Source: Puccinia triticina | Lineage: Eukaryota > Basidiomycota > Pucciniomycetes > Pucciniales > Pucciniaceae | Reading direction: 5' to 3' | DNA length: 64,000 nt | NCBI RefSeq assembly: GCF_026914185.1 | Contig: NC_070568.1 | Span: 5,662,001 to 5,726,000, forward strand | Program-made: the position numbers and the translations under genes | Shown: positions 46,651-57,654 of the stretch, piece by piece | Layout of the letters: each line of letters begins with the position of its first letter | Numbering within the stretch: the stretch's first letter is position 1 | The notes under the pieces: model-generated | Database searches by the model: none | What the model was told of the DNA's origin: nothing | The model's input: the letters and a program-made list of their open reading frames with translations, nothing else

Positions 46651-46654
46651 TGGT

Positions 46655-46895
46655 CTGAAATTTGGACCTTGCAACCTGTCTGTTTGCATGCAAATGGACA
46701 GGATGCAAATGAAACTCGCAAACTTTGTTCTGTCTGTTGCCATGCAAATGGACAGGACATACATAGATCATAGATGAACTCTCAACCTTTCTGTTTGCAT
46801 GAGGACACAGATGAACTTGCAACCTGTCCATTTGCATGAAAAAAGAAAGGACACAGTATGAAACTTGCAACCTCATGCAAACAAAGTACAGGACA
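46655..46895. repeat. TTTGCATG / CATGCAAA inverted-word repeat
   Basis: Recurring CTTGCAACCTGTCTGTTTGCAT and GCAAATGGACAGGA words in alternating orientation form several stems over about 240 bp. Confidence 0.6.
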
Positions 46896-47720
46896 CTGTA
46901 AAGCTCAAAAGTGTTCCTGAGAAACTTTTGCTGAATGCGGGAAGGGATGTATTAGGTAAGCTCTGCCTTTCCTGGGTCACTAGACACTAAAACAAGCACC
47001 CAAATCTTGGATTGGAAGTTTTGTAGTGATAGTGGAGGTGTATCAAGAGATAGCCTACTTTGAGAAGGTGGCTTAAGGGTTATGGAAGAGATAGCCTACT
47101 TTGAGCAGGTGGCTTAAGGGTTATGGTGATGTAGCTGATGTGTAAGGGTTGTAATGAGGTTGTAATTTGTGTGTAAGGGGGGTAAAAAATATAGGGGGCT
47201 AATACTGTAGAGTGAGCAAGTGTTGTACTGTTAAGGGGTAAGCCAAGTGCAAGTGGTTTGCTGAGAGAAATGACAACTGGGGGGGGGGGGGGGGGGGGAG
47301 TCTCCTCAAATAGAAAAGGATGAGACATTTTATCTCCAGGGGAACAAGAGAATGAGGTGTTTTAGCTTCCCTGAAGGCTACAATGAGGTATTTTGGCTGG
47401 TGATCAACAGTTCACATGGGGTCATGATGTTCAAGGGTAGACAACCTGTCAGAGTGGTCTATGTGGATTACATGGTCCTGGGTAATAGTGGTTCATGTAA
47501 CGGATTACATGACCTGAGTATGGTGTTTGTGTATATGTAACTGAATGATGTGTCTTAAAGGGGGTTGTAACTGCTGATCCAGAGGGGTTTAAAGTGTTTT
47601 GTCCATGGTGTCCTGTGTGGTTTTGGAAGTGGAATCCAGTGGTGCCACCATATTGGGTGATTTGTGAGTTGACATATGAGAAAGCAGAAAATTTTGAAAT
47701 GGGCTAGATGGGTAAACATA
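46895..47720. repeat. Non-coding dispersed repeat (copy B of 6546-7620)
   Basis: It shows the same block order as 6546-7620: AAAGCTCAAAAGTGTTCCTGAG, GGGTCACTAGACACTAAAACA, GATAGCCTACTTTGAG (here locally duplicated), GAGGTATTTTGGCTGG and GTAACGGATTACATG. It carries a 20-nt G run at 47279-47298. Confidence 0.6.
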
Positions 47721-47739
47721 AAGCATACCACAACGCAGG

Positions 47740-48110
47740 CAAGAGCAATCCCCCAGAGGGGTTTCTGAGCAGTATCCCAGGTACTGCACCCGGCACCAGC
47801 CAGCGGGTACCATTTTGAAATAAGCAGTATCAGCCAGCTTGTGCTGGGTAGCACCTCCCAGGTGGGATCACAGGTATATGTTACAGGAAAAATGCATATC
47901 CTTGTCATATACATATGCATGGCTTCTGATTAGGCAAAAAAGGGCAGGTACCCGCCCATTTCTTTTTGGAAAAACCAGATAACCACACCCACACCCGCTG
48001 GCGGGTACCTGGACACATCAACAGGTACCAGGTCCCATCTTTAAATTCAGCAGTGCCACTGTGGCATGCTAACAGTGACCGCCGTGACCGGTTACTGCCA
48101 GCCAGTCAAA
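47740..48110. repeat. GGGTACC/GCACCCGGCACC repeat cluster
   Basis: Words such as GCGGGTACC, GCACCCGGCACCAG and GGTACCCGCCC are scattered as at 9280-9425. No coding role is seen. Confidence 0.4.
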
Positions 48111-48568
48111 AATTAATATCCTGCTCATTGAAGGTCAGGTTTGGGCAGCCGTTCTTTTCATCCAGAAAACAATGCGCAGATCTGCTCAACCCCCTGACGG
48201 TTGGGGAGCCGTTCATTGTAATCCAGAAAAAACACGCGGGGACCTGCTCATTGACGGTGTGGTGAAAAAAGTGGTCACTGTGCAGAATTAGCAGGAAACC
48301 GCCACTCCAAAATTGTTCCCAGATAAAGGCAAGTGATATGGAGAACTCCACTACGCTCCGCAAAGGAATAGTGAGAGGCAATAGCCATAATAAAGCAAGC
48401 AAATTAACATTTAAATAACTGTAAACTTGTAGAAATGGCGGCAAAATACAGTCATATCCGCCATGAAAGTAAAAAGGAAAACTCCGCAAGTGAAAGTACA
48501 GCTCCAAACTTGAAGAATCCGTACCAGAATAATAATAATCAGAATGAATGTCTGTACCAGTGACAGGA

Positions 48569-48595
48569 GGGGGGGGGGGGGGGGGGGGGGGGGGG
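48569..48595 (+). repeat. 27-nt poly-G tract
   Basis: An uninterrupted run of 27 G in the plus strand follows TGACAGGA. Such tracts can form G-quadruplexes and are prone to sequencing length errors. Confidence 0.9.
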
Positions 48596-48754
48596 AGAAC
48601 TCTTTCCCCCTGCCTAGAAAAGGAAAAACATGTGAGAAAGAAATCATCATCCTCCGCCTGCCTCTCACACATGCAATCTGCCAAGCCACACACCCACAAC
48701 CACACCTGTCACATGTCCAGTCCTCTCTCACACAGATCCCTTGTCAACCTTGCC

Positions 48755-49700
48755 GCTGTAAGACTCAAAAGTGGTTGTGAAACCCTTTTGCTGAATGGAG
48801 AAGGGGATGATGGAGGTGCAAACTCTGCCCTTCTATACTATCAGATAACAAGACCCACCAAGCTAAGCTTGGCAAGTTTTAATCAAGTGATAGGTCTGGT
48901 CTAGTTCCAGATGAAGTTGTTTGATGACAGGTATGTGAGATTTGAGAGTGAGTTAAGTAGTTATTTGCAAATATAAGGGTTGTAGTGATGGGTGAAGGTG
49001 ATGGTAAGTGTGAAGGGTGGTATGTAAATAACTGGGGAATACTGAGCTGAGGGAAAAACAACTGGGGGAGAGAGCTCCTTGTATAGACAAATGTGAGGGA
49101 TTTTAGCTACAAGGGGGAACCTTGATGAGGGATTTTAGCTGGTGGGCTGCGTACAAGTGGTGTCAGAAGATACTAAATACAGGCAGAAAGTGGGGTGAGA
49201 AATGAAAGATGATGTCATACTGATGCAAGGAGTGCATAAACAAAGCGGGGAAATTTCAAATACAGGGGTGCATGAGTGGTGTCAGACTAATGCAAGGAGT
49301 GCAGAAATGGGGGCAGAAGACTGCATGCAGCTGCAAGGGGTGCATAAATGAAGCGGGGACGTGTCAAATACAGAAGAAATGGGGTTGGTCCCCTGCATAA
49401 GCAGTGGAGATAAGAGGGATAGAAAAGAGTATGTGTTTGGCTGGGTCTGAGTATGTGTATACCTGGGAAAGGTGACTTGAGGGTTGTGACAGGTTAATGA
49501 CTGGGGCTGGCCGTGTCCATGAGGGTCCAAGAGGGTGTAACTTCCAATCCAGCAGGGTTCCAGTGACGCTTCCAGTGGTGACTAAGGGTAAAATTGGCCA
49601 GAGAATCAATTTCTGAGGTCCATTTGGTGGTATCTTGAGGCCTAGGGTGAGTAAATATATGTATGAGAAAAAACTTTTGATTTTTCACTTTTCCATCTAC
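48755..49700. repeat. Diverged relative of the 6546-7620 repeat
   Basis: AAGACTCAAAAGTGGTTGTGAAA, CTTTTGCTGAATGGAG and GAGGGATTTTAGCTGGTGG recall the other copies, but much of the rest differs. No supported gene is present. Confidence 0.45.
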
Positions 49701-50075
49701 CACACCGCACATCATTACCCACCATTGGACTCCTCTTGCCATAGCTTCCCCACCCCTGTCTAGCCTACAATGCCGGGATCCAACACGCCGCCTCCGCCCC
49801 CGCTATGCCTGCTGACGTAGCCCTCTTTGAATGCCACGGCTAGTGCTGGCCAGAAATTGGCAAGGTTTCACCAGGAAAAATTTCAGGTCAAATGGGGGCA
49901 GGTGACGTGAAGGCATCTCCAGTTCAGTCTCCATTCCAACTCCACTGGGCCCACCACTTGTACTGCTCATGCAATGAGCTCGTTTCATGTTCAGCTAGTC
50001 TGCTCACCTCCATGTATGTACTTGGTTAGCACAGCTCATCAACACATCAGGCCATATTATGCTCAGAACATGTAC

Positions 50076-50118
50076 ATACATGTATGTATGTATGTATGTA
50101 TGTATGTATGTATGTATG
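50076..50118. repeat. (GTAT)n microsatellite
   Basis: About ten consecutive TGTA units are flanked by ACATACA on both sides. Confidence 0.9.
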
Positions 50119-50279
50119 TACATACATATATACAAATGAGCTGGGCTTTCCCCTTCTCTGGTAATCCAGCTGAGGCTTCCCTTCACTCAATGGCACAGCT
50201 CCTGCTTGCAATGATACAGGGGCCTCGGGGTGGACTTGGCCAAGCCCTTGCATTGAGGAGGACAACACAGGGCCGGTGT

Positions 50280-51175
50280 GTAGCAGAGCAAAGCCCCTGC
50301 TCAATGGCCGGTGTGTATGGGCCATTGAGCAGAGCGAAGCCCCTGCTTGATGGCCGGTATGTATGGGCCATCGAGCAGAGCGAAGCCCCTGCTCGATGGC
50401 CGGTGTGTATGGGCCATTGGGCAGAGCGAAGCCCCTGCTTGATGGCCGGTGTGTATGGGCCATCGAGCAGAGCGAAGCCCCTGCTTGATGGCCAGTATGT
50501 ATGGGCCATTGAGCAGAGGCAAGCCCCTGCTCGATGGCCAGTATGTATGGGCCATTGAGCAGAGCGAAGCCCCTGCTTGATGGCCGGTATGTATGGGCCA
50601 TCGAGCAGAGCGAAGCCCCTGCTTGATGGCCAGTATGCATGGGCCATCGAGCAGAGGGAAGCCCCTGCTTGATGGCCAGTATGTATGGGCCATTGAGCAG
50701 AGGCAAGCCCCTGCTTGATGGCCAGTATGCATGGGCCATCGAGCAGAGGGAAGCCCCTGCTCAATGGCTGGTGTGTATGGGCCATCGAGCAGAGGCAAGC
50801 CCCTGCTTGATGGCCGGTATGTATGGGCCATCGAGCAGAGGCAAGCCCCTGCTCAATGGCCGGTGTGTATGGGCCATCAAGCAGAGCGAAGCCCCTGCTA
50901 GATGGCTGGTATGTATGGGTCATCGAGCAGAGCGAAGCCCCTGCTCAATGGCCGGTGTGTATGGGCAATCGAGCAGAGAGAAGCCCCTGCTTGATGGCCG
51001 GTATGTATGGGCCATCGAGCAGAGGGAAGCCCCTGCTCAATGGCCGGTGTGTATGGGCCATTGAGCAGAGGCAAGCCCCTGCTCAATGGCCGGTGTGTAT
51101 GGGCCATCAAGCAGAGCAAAGCCCCTGCTCAATGGCCGGTGTGTATGGGCCATTGAGCAGAGGCAAGCCTGCCTG
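50280..51175. repeat. 46-bp palindromic minisatellite, about 19 copies
   Basis: Each unit carries GCCCCTGCTTGATGGCCGG then TATGTATGGGCCATCGAGCAG, that is, inverted arms that can form a stem. Because 46 is not a multiple of three and no frame contains a stop, long frames run on both strands and read as repeated peptides. These are artefacts of the array. Confidence 0.9.
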
Positions 51176-51543
51176 GATCACTGGATGGTGGACATGTGTA
51201 CCGGTCATCAAGGAAAAAAGCCCCGCTGGATGGCCAGTATGTATGGGCCATTGAGTGGTGTCAATGGCAATGGCCAGCCACACAATGGCCATAGTCAAGA
51301 GAGATCCTTCTCAAGGTGTAAATGCATATCCTTGCAACTGAAGCTGAACAAAAGTCTGAACTCCAACTTTTGAGCTCAGGAGTTCAGCAATGTTGGTGGA
51401 TGAGCCAACTCAATCTTACTCACGGTGCGCAAATGAGTAAAACAGTATGTGGCACAGAGTCATTCTGAAATTGCGGCAGAGTTTCAGCCTGTGTTCCTTC
51501 ATGTCACCTGCCCCCAGTTGACATGAATTTTTTCCTGGTGTTT

Positions 51544-52145
51544 TCACTTGAAGACACCAGAATTATTGTCTTTGCAGCCATCCCCCACCAATTATCCCAC
51601 GTTCAATCCGCCTCTGAATCCCTTGATATTACTCATTAGACCTCCTTACTGCTTCTGAATATCTTGATAGTACTCATTTGGCCTCCTGGCTGCTCCCTTT
51701 GAGTGCGTCCTTAACCCCCTTTCTGAATTCCCTGCATTATTTTGACCTGTCTTTGCCGCATTCTCCCAGTCACCTGCTATATTGCAATGTTGCGCACAGT
51801 AAACCAACAGCATGCTGCATCAGGAGCTGGTTTGCATTCATAGTAAAGGGGAGTTGGCTCCCAGGGCTGCATGCACCCTCCAACTTTCCCAGCTTCTTGA
51901 CAAACAATGCTGGTTTTTTGAAAATCAAATATTTATGTGATGCTTTTTTGATTTGCTTAGTTTGATCCTCCCTTATTAGTTCCACCTCATCTCTGTGTGC
52001 CGCAACCCCAAGTTCCTCTTGAGCCAAACTCCACCTTTGCCCCCTCCAGAAGATCCAAGTTTATTAAAGACACAGCTTTTTCAAAACTAAAAAAATCAAG
52101 ACCAAGGGTTTCCCCTTACAATTACACAAAATGAAGAAGAAAAAA
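51544..52145. other. No supported gene
   Basis: Short frames only, with no motif. Confidence 0.4.
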
Positions 52146-52149
52146 ACAT

Positions 52150-52490
52150 GGGTTTCCCCATTAACAAAATCTTGAAAAATAATTGTGGGGTTTCCCCATC
52201 ACAAAGAAGACAGAAGAAATTTCTCAACCCAGCATTCCAACAACGGCAAAGCCGTGCCCACAGGCTCAACACCCAGCCCGTGTCAAGTGCACAGGTCAAG
52301 AGTGATGGACGTGAGGGCCCCCGGCCCGCAGCAAAGGCTGCAGACCCGTGGTGGGCCCACTCTTTGCCGCTCAGACTGCGCACGTGCAACAGCGGAGGGG
52401 TTGAGGACAATGGATAGATGGAAGTGCAGCATCTCCAATTGCCTGGGGAAACCATACCTCCAAGCTATCCGCCTTTTAAGCTCTCTGCTC
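52150..52490. repeat. Dispersed repeat R (copy 2 of 8455-8885)
   Basis: Collinear with 8455-8885 from GGGTTTCCCCATT to CTTTTAAGCTCTC, with many substitutions and small indels. Confidence 0.6.
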
Positions 52491-52669
52491 ACCACCACTG
52501 GACTCAAATTTCATCTTAGAGCATCTCCAACGGTCCTGGGGGCAGTTGGCCTGCATTCCCCGGCCCGCGAGCACATGTCACAGCAGTCGCGGCTCAGCTC
52601 CAATTATGGACTGGCAGTTCAAGCCGCAATCCAACAGACAGATCACTCCTCCAGCACCACCCACCACCC

Positions 52670-52925
52670 TCGTTCCGGTCATCAATAGGAGTATAGCATA
52701 CTCCCCTCAATGACAGGAATGTTCTGGGCATTGGGAGGCTTGTACATCAATGACCAGAATGTTCTGGTCATTGGGACACAGTATCTTGATGACCGGAGAA
52801 AACAAAGGAAAAACTCCTCTTGACACTACCAAGATGGATGAATTTGCAATGTTGTATATTGATCAATATAGCGTATATTGATCAATATAGCGTATATTGA
52901 TCAATTTATATTAATCAATTTTTTT
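52670..52925. repeat. TTGATGACCGG words and GATCAATATAGCGTATATT triplet
   Basis: CCGGTCATCAATAGG, AATGACCAGAATGTTCTGGTCATTGGG (a near-palindrome) and TTGATGACCGG resemble the cores of the CACCA elements, without terminal repeats that I can find. Three copies of GCGTATATTGATCAATATA-type sequence follow at 52857-52920. Confidence 0.5.
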
Positions 52926-53489
52926 TTATTATTCTTCTTGATACCTTTGTCTGTTTTCCATATCTCCTTAATACTATCCTAGAATCTCTCTCCTTCCGCT
53001 TGTGTTAGCTTCAAGCCACAGGAATTTTTTTTTTCTGCCTGATAACATTCATAAATTTCTACATACACCATTCAATTCTTCCTGAAAAAAAGACATTGCA
53101 AGTTTTAGGATTAATCCAGGGTGGCTGAGGGGTCTCAATTTTTTTTTCTTTTTTTTTTACTTCAACAATTGATCTGTTATCAGAAGTCTGCAAGTTGACT
53201 TTTTTTCAAAAAAGGAAAAACATTGACCCCTGACCTCTCTCATAATACCATCCTGCACACCTTTTTAATTTGGTTGGTTGAACTTGCTCAAGATATTGCA
53301 TATTATACTTGAAGTGCTACATGCATAAGAGGCCTTTTTGAAATTAGTTTACCATGGTTTAGCATATTTTTGTCAGGTTCTTTCTTTTATCTACTTTTGT
53401 TATCAACCACAGATTAATGAGGAATATTTCCACATAAAATTTCATTGGACAATTTTTCTGCACATAAAACCCAGGAATAATGTATTTGG

Positions 53490-54765
53490 GGTCACATCCA
53501 TTATGCAGCAGCTGCAATCTGATCAGTTGCCAAATCTCACTACTTTGTTAGTTTCTTGGTATTTCTGCAACTATATCGCAACACAGCCTGGGAATTTTTC
53601 CATGAAATTGGTACCAAAATGTTTAAAAGCCCCCATAGATTCATTGTGTACCTTGAATGACCACAAAATCACCAAATGAAGCTGTTACAATCTGATCAGT
53701 GGCCAAATATCACTAATTTGGTAGTTTCTTGGTGTTTCTGCCACTATATCTCAACACAGCCTGGGATTTCTTCCATGATATTAGTATCAAAATGTTCAGT
53801 AGCCCCCAAGGATCCATTGTGTACCTCAAATGACCACAAAACCCCCAAATGTGGGCACTACAATCTAATCAGTTGCCACATCTCACTCATTTGGTAGGTT
53901 CTTGGTGTTTATGCCACTATATCTCAAAGCAGCCTGGGAGTTCTTCCATGATATTGGTTTCAAAATGATCAATAGTCCCCAAGGATTCATTGTGTACCTT
54001 AAATGACCACAAAACCCCCAAATGTAGCAGGTACAATCTGATCAGTTGCCAAATCTCACTAATTTGGTAGTTTCTTGGTGTTTCTGCCACTATATCTCAT
54101 AGAAGCCTGAGAGTTCTTCCATGATATTGGTTTGAAAATGACCAATAGTCCCCAAGGATTCATTGTGTACCTCAAATGACCACAAAACCCCCAAATGTGG
54201 GGACTACAATCTAATCAGTTGCCAAATCTCACTAATTTGGTAGTTTCTTGGTGTTTCTGCCGCTATATCTCAAAGCAGCCTGGGAGTTCTTCCATGATAT
54301 TGGTTTGAAAATGATCAATAGTCCCCAAGGATTCATTGCGTACCTTAAATGACCACAAAACCCCCTAATGTGGCCCCTACGACCTGATCAGTTGCCAAAT
54401 ATCACTAATTTGGTAGTTTCTTGGTGTTTCTGCCACTATATCTCAGTGCAGCGTGGGAGTTCTTCCATGATATTGGTACCAAAATGATCAAATGCCCCTG
54501 AAGACTCATTGTGCACCTTGAATGACCACGATACCCCCAAATGTAGCAGCTACAATGTGATCAGTTGCGAAATATCACTAATTTGGTATTTTCTTGGTGT
54601 TTCTGCCACTATATCTCAGCGCAGCATGGGAGTTCTTCCATGATATTGGGACCAAAATGATCAAATGCCCTCAAAGATTCATTGTGTACCTTGAATGACC
54701 ACAAAACCGCCAAATGTAGCAGCTAAAATGTGATTGGTTGCCAAATATCACTAATTTGGTCATTT
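53490..54765 (+). repeat. Satellite of about 174 bp, left array (about 7 units)
   Basis: Each unit contains AATGACCACAAAACCCCCAA, TCAGTTGCCAAAT, TTTGGTAGTTTCTTGGTGTT, CTGCCACTATATCTCA and TTCTTCCATGATATTGG in that order. The start-to-start spacing of AATGACCACAA is 172-174 bp. Confidence 0.85.
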
Positions 54766-56800
54766 ACTAGAGGCTAAGGCTTCTTCGCCGCTGAAAACTC
54801 TGGTTCCAAGGTTTTTGGGTGCCCCTTGCAATTTTTCACTGTAGATAATCGCTTGGATGAATGGTTTTTGTTGGTAAAGCTTTTGCAACCTATAAATTAT
54901 AGGATGAAAAGCTTTTCCATGAAAGGCTTCAGAATCTAGAAACAACAATTGGTTTCAAGTTTTCTAGCAGTCTATGCACCTAGTTTTAAGATGATTTTTC
55001 ACCTCTCTTTTTTTGAGTAAAGGGCTTTTATTTATCAATAAATACATGCCATTTTGTTTCAATTTATTTTTTATAATTCAAGTGTTAACATCAATATAAA
55101 TCATCACATTATGAAAATTATCAAATTAAAGTTATTAAAGATATCTGAAGACTCAGAGAGTAGCTGGGTGGCTTTGTTCAATCATGTAATCAACAAAAGA
55201 AGGGACAGGGAAGAAAACACTGTCCAAGCTGCCAAACAAATTAGAATTGAAAAGACTTATTAGTATTTAACAAATTATTCTATGTTTGTTGACTTGTCTC
55301 AGTCTGTTTAATGGCCTGAAACTACTCCATTGACCATGGGTTAGGCGTAAATATCTTCCCAATGGGCCAAGGCAGATTGAAATTGGTCTCTGATAGCTCA
55401 CAGATCTGACAATGGAACTCCTGTCACTGTGGTATTGAGAACTCAACAAGGAGGCAGGTTTCCAGACGAAATGCTCACTGGGTTTTTGAAAAGCTTGGGT
55501 GAACCCAAAGTGGAATAAGACCAAGAGCTCTTGGTGATTTGTGTGTGCAGGTCCAGGGCCTCATGGGCAGGCATGGCAATTCTGCCTCTCAGAGAGCTGG
55601 CTGACAACAACAGCAAACTGAAAATCATATTGTTCAGGTGCAGGTAGCCAATCCCCAAAGCCAGTTGTTGACTTGAAGCAAGATAAAGGTTGAGCCCGGC
55701 ACTACCCCAGCCCTACGCTTTGCTCCTGCAGGAGGGGTCAGGGAGCAGCGGCCGGCAAATCTTTTCAAGTCATATGAGCAAGCCTCCTGGACACCACTAC
55801 TCTATCACCATGTAATTAAGGCTTTCCTTGCCATCAACTTCCATGTCTGAACTGCATCACCAGAATACTTGTTAACTTTCAATTTATAAAGATCTCCTGT
55901 AGATCTTCAGTTTTGATATTTGGGATTTTGTAGAAGCTACATTTTTTCCAGCTATCAAAACCCAAGGTATATAATGAGGATGCGCCAACACAAGTGTTGG
56001 AGCAAGGATGAATGATGTGTGCTCTTGTCATACGACAGAATGGATCGGCTCCAGTGTGTTGGCCAATAACCTTTCTCGGCCATTCACACAATATCGCACA
56101 ACATCTTCAATCAGCGTTTTCAAAACATCTTCGAATTGACGCTTCCGACTCGCCATAGCCAACCATAAATCGCAACTAGTCACGTACCCAAATCTTCGAC
56201 TAGTGCGATCGGGATAGGGAAGATAGGATCGAGTCCCAACCACCTCTTTCCAGTTCTTTGAGATTCAACTCATTGTCACATAACCTTCGGCGCATAATCT
56301 TGTAGCACTTGACCTCTCCTTCGCTCCTGATTAGTTAGCAGCCCATACTCATCAAAACCCGCACGACTCGACAGGCACCGCTGTCATCTAAACACCTTAT
56401 GCCATCTACCTTGTTTCATTATGCTTTACCCGCTTGTGCGCGCGTTCTACTATATGTACTGCCACGAGTTGTATGATTTCTTCCCCCTCATCAAAATAAG
56501 ATTATCGTTCTCAGCACCTTGAGAATTTGCCTTCTGCAAACTTTGTCACTTCGAACCCCTTCTAGTGTTCTGACTTAAAGAACTCAAGTTATCCAAAGCT
56601 TAAAACCTCCGAAGTAAGAAATTACTTATCTTCCTTCTTCAAAGTGCCCACCCGCCTGCCTGTACCAAGCGCCGTGTGACAGCTCTGAAAGTTTATCCAA
56701 TCACTCTAGACACTGATTGGGGCTGCAAGCGCTGCTGTCACCCTCAAGTCTACTTTTAATGATTAGTCAGCCACGATTGTATAAAACACAAGTCCCGCCA
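54766..56800. other. Loop of the large inverted repeat; no supported gene
   Basis: AT-rich until about 55300, then mixed. A minus-strand frame at 56028-56243 (71 codons) lacks domains. Possible old coding sequence but nothing I can name. Confidence 0.4.
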
Positions 56801-56826
56801 CCGCGTCGCTGGAGGATTTTGAATCC

Positions 56827-57400
56827 TCAAAGGGACAATTGGTGGTGGTGAGGGTAGGGACAGCCTTGCAGGTTTGAAGCAGGGGAGCGGATGGTGTACT
56901 CCCCTCTGGAATGTAGATCGGATGGGCAGAAAGGGCAGGCGCGGACTCGGGGGATGGGGCTGGGGGCAGGTGGAGTCATAAGGGCATTGAGGATCCCAAT
57001 CATGAAGTTGAGGAGGATCAAGCTGCTGGTGCGGCCAATGCCGGCGGAGAAATGGATGATAACGGGTGATTTACCGGTTCGGACGGCCTGCCGGACAATC
57101 TTGGGTTGTGCGGACTGCGGCTGATGACAAAGGCTTCGATAGCCTGGGATTTGGGATGGTGTATCTGGTGGGTGGCCCGCTGTGACTCGGCAATCACATC
57201 TATGGCCGCGGGGAGCTCGTCGGAGTTTGGGTCATCCTTGATGCTGGATATACCTGAAGAAACAATATTGTAGTTTAAGTATGGCACTGGGAAGGAGTTG
57301 AGCTTGTAGGATCACACCTGGGGCCCACATACACACTTGTATTGATGTCCAAAAATGCCGCGCCCTTCGGCTGTGTTTTCGGGATGCTCATAATCTAAGC
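56827..57400 (-). pseudogene. Protein tyrosine phosphatase-like fragment with Cys-to-Phe in the signature
   Basis: On the minus strand around 57075-56985 a frame reads SPVIIHFSAGIGRTSSLILL, which matches the phosphatase P-loop (V-H-C-S-A-G-x-G-R-T-G) except that Phe replaces the catalytic Cys (codon at 57049-57051) and Ser replaces the final Gly. The neighbouring frame from 57287 to 57018 and a possible short exon ending at about 57316 (donor GTGTGA) suggest a once-spliced gene. Without the Cys no phosphotransfer is possible. It is either a pseudogene or a pseudophosphatase, and the stops nearby favour the former. Confidence 0.4.
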
Positions 57401-57402
57401 AA

Positions 57403-57640
57403 TCAAATGAGAAGTAAATCAGGCAACCTTGTTGTAAGTTTTCTGGTGAAGATGATGGCCAAAGAGAACAGAAGGAATGGGAAAGCAAGCCTCACCAACG
57501 TTGATCCTATCAAACCCGTACTTTTGGCAGACCTGACAATGACAGGCAAATTTACTGTTCCGACTTGATGATTTGTTGGAAACTCCTTGTGATTTCTGCC
57601 CTTGCACCACCAACCAAGAGCGGGCACCATGGTGAAGTGT
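57403..57640 (-). pseudogene. CxCxxC-motif fragment, truncated by a TIR element
   Basis: A minus-strand frame reads SKFACHCQVCQKYGFDRINV and then meets a GTGAGG donor near 57496. CxCxxC near an N-terminus recalls zinc-binding starts of some basidiomycete transposases, but I cannot assign it. The upstream side is cut by the element at 57655-59075. Confidence 0.3.
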
Positions 57641-57654
57641 TTTGATATTTCATT

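Larger units (their letters stand above)
49869..51540. mobile_element. CACCA element 2 (CACTA-like, non-autonomous), 1672 bp with 46-bp minisatellite
   Basis: Inverted ends of about 43 bp read CACCAGGAAAAATTTCAGG on the left and CACCAGGAAAAAATTCATG inward from the right. Both continue GGGGGCAGGTGAC. TTT flanks both sides (49866-49868 and 51541-51543). The terminal repeat is itself palindromic (TTCATGTCA...TGACATGAA). The element contains a GTAT microsatellite and a long 46-bp array. No transposase is present. Confidence 0.85.

Noticed and set aside
46301..46760. Two overlapping minus-strand frames of about 106 and 120 codons
   Set aside because: They overlap inverted-word repeats and have no domain or start context.
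50047..51254. Repeat-protein-like frames on both strands
   Set aside because: They are produced by the stop-free 46-bp minisatellite and occur in several frames at once.
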